NCBI GenBank assembly: GCA_050292445.1
Contig: JBNKLQ010000088.1
Location: 1-21,107, forward strand
DNA length: 21,107 nucleotides
From: Leptofilum sp050292445
GTDB taxonomy: Bacteria > Chloroflexota > Anaerolineae > Promineifilales > Promineifilaceae
Direction: 5' to 3'
Part shown: one piece after another, positions 20,814 through 21,107 of the stretch
Layout: each line of letters starts with the position of its first letter
How positions within the stretch are numbered: the stretch's first letter is position 1
Translations under genes and position numbers: made by a program
Notes under the pieces: model-generated
What the model saw: only the letters and a program-made list of their open reading frames with translations
Told to the model about the DNA's origin: nothing
The model's database searches: none

Positions 20814-20873
20814 GTAATTGGGTTATTGATGAGCCAATTACCCAATTACCCAATTACTGAATCACTCAATTAC
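20814..20873. repeat. CAATTAC repeat element between convergent genes, possible two-way terminator
   Basis: GTAATTGGGT (20814-20823) pairs perfectly with ACCCAATTAC at 20840-20849 or, alternatively, at 20848-20857. Four CAATTAC copies occur from 20835 to 20873, the last overlapping the peroxiredoxin stop. Located 2 bp after the stop of the large membrane protein. Confidence 0.65.
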
Positions 20874-21107
20874 TCTCAACAAACTTTACCGCTTTCGCCA
20901 CGCTATCTTTCGGGCTGATTTTGATTTGTTCGTCGGCAAAACGGCCGTCTTCATCGATGACAAAATGGCTGCGAACGATGCCCATGTACGTATTGCCGTA
21001 CATCTTCTTTTCACCCCATACGCCGTATGTTTCGGCAACGGCATGGTCAGTATCGGCCAATAAGTTGTAGGGGAAGCCCATCTTGGCCCGCCATTTTGCC
21101 AGGTCTT
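20866..21107 (-). CDS. bcp: Bcp/AhpC-TSA peroxiredoxin, 5' part outside window
   Basis: The C-terminal 79 residues of a thioredoxin-fold peroxiredoxin, open at the right edge. The reading frame continues upstream of the internal Met at 21081 as DLAKWRAK, so the gene is cut by the window end. Family wording: MGFPYNLLADTDHAVAETYG, VWGEKKMYGNTYMGIVRSHF, VIDEDGRFADEQIKISPKDS. The YGVWGEKxxYG and GIxRSxFxID elements are typical of Bcp (PrxQ). The peroxidatic cysteine lies in the missing part. Role: thiol-dependent reduction of hydroperoxides in the cytoplasm. It converges on the large membrane protein gene, and its TGA overlaps the CAATTAC repeats. Confidence 0.9.
   Translation of the reverse strand, partial: DLAKWRAKMGFPYNLLADTDHAVAETYGVWGEKKMYGNTYMGIVRSHFVIDEDGRFADEQIKISPKDSVAKAVKFVESN

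Noticed and set aside
20834..20873. Short CRISPR-like array of CAATTAC units
   Set aside because: Units are 7 bp with spacers of 1-9 bp and no cas genes nearby; far too short for CRISPR.
1..21107. tRNA, rRNA, insertion sequence or prophage genes
   Set aside because: No cloverleaf sequences, rRNA stretches, transposase motifs or phage genes were seen on reading the spacers and translations.

Overview
The window looks like a chromosomal segment of an environmental Chloroflexota bacterium, most likely class Anaerolineae. This rests on protein style, not on a marker gene: Pro/Thr-rich 'ATPEPTPT' linkers, glycosyltransferase (GT-C) and PTPS-related membrane giants, a LuxR-kelch fusion, and spacer words of the 'TTCGGCAGGCTCAGGACAGG' kind, which from memory recur in such genomes. 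The palindrome ACGGCCGT occurs about 37 times by hand count in 21.1 kb, roughly one per 570 bp. That behaves like a highly iterated palindrome comparable to cyanobacterial HIP1.

Layout. Positions 1-1196 (minus strand): a DinB-like protein followed by a truncated YgfZ/GcvT-type folate-binding protein. Positions 1197-1631: a regulatory gap with several small inverted repeats and a TATAAT box. Positions 1632-8319 (plus strand): a probable operon of a DUF2007 protein, then the late part of cytochrome c maturation System I: CcmE, CcmF, CcmH, CcmG and a CcmI-like zinc-ribbon protein. It ends with an exported, membrane-anchored c-type cytochrome that is a likely substrate. CcmE has a CxxxY haem-binding motif instead of HxxxY, yet CcmH and CcmG are both present. 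CcmABCD are not in the window. An EthD-family protein follows at 8402-8740.

Positions 8811-12600 (minus strand): a membrane-anchored LuxR-kelch protein, a membrane-anchored Thr/Pro-rich protein and a GT4 glycosyltransferase. The first two have a -10 box exactly 7 nt before the ATG, as expected for leaderless transcripts. Positions 12800-20811 (plus strand): an ArnT/PMT-like GT-C enzyme, two surface proteins of parallel design (a LysM one and a carbohydrate-binding-like one), a DoxX-like protein, and a very large PTPS-related membrane protein. The last is split near its N-terminus by an apparent frameshift and carries an in-frame insertion of interspersed-repeat DNA. Positions 20866-21107 (minus strand): the 3' part of a Bcp-type peroxiredoxin.

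The left half is therefore redox and cytochrome biogenesis, and the right half is envelope glycan and surface-protein functions. Four intergenic gaps (5853-5906, 12615-12663, 17099-17167, 20814-20873) hold interlocked inverted repeats in which complementary words are arranged a-b-a'-b' or in several alternative pairings, not as one simple hairpin. These elements, the palindrome, the CcmE/CcmH variants and a cytoplasmic helical motif shared by the CcmI-like protein and the cytochrome are the main novel points.
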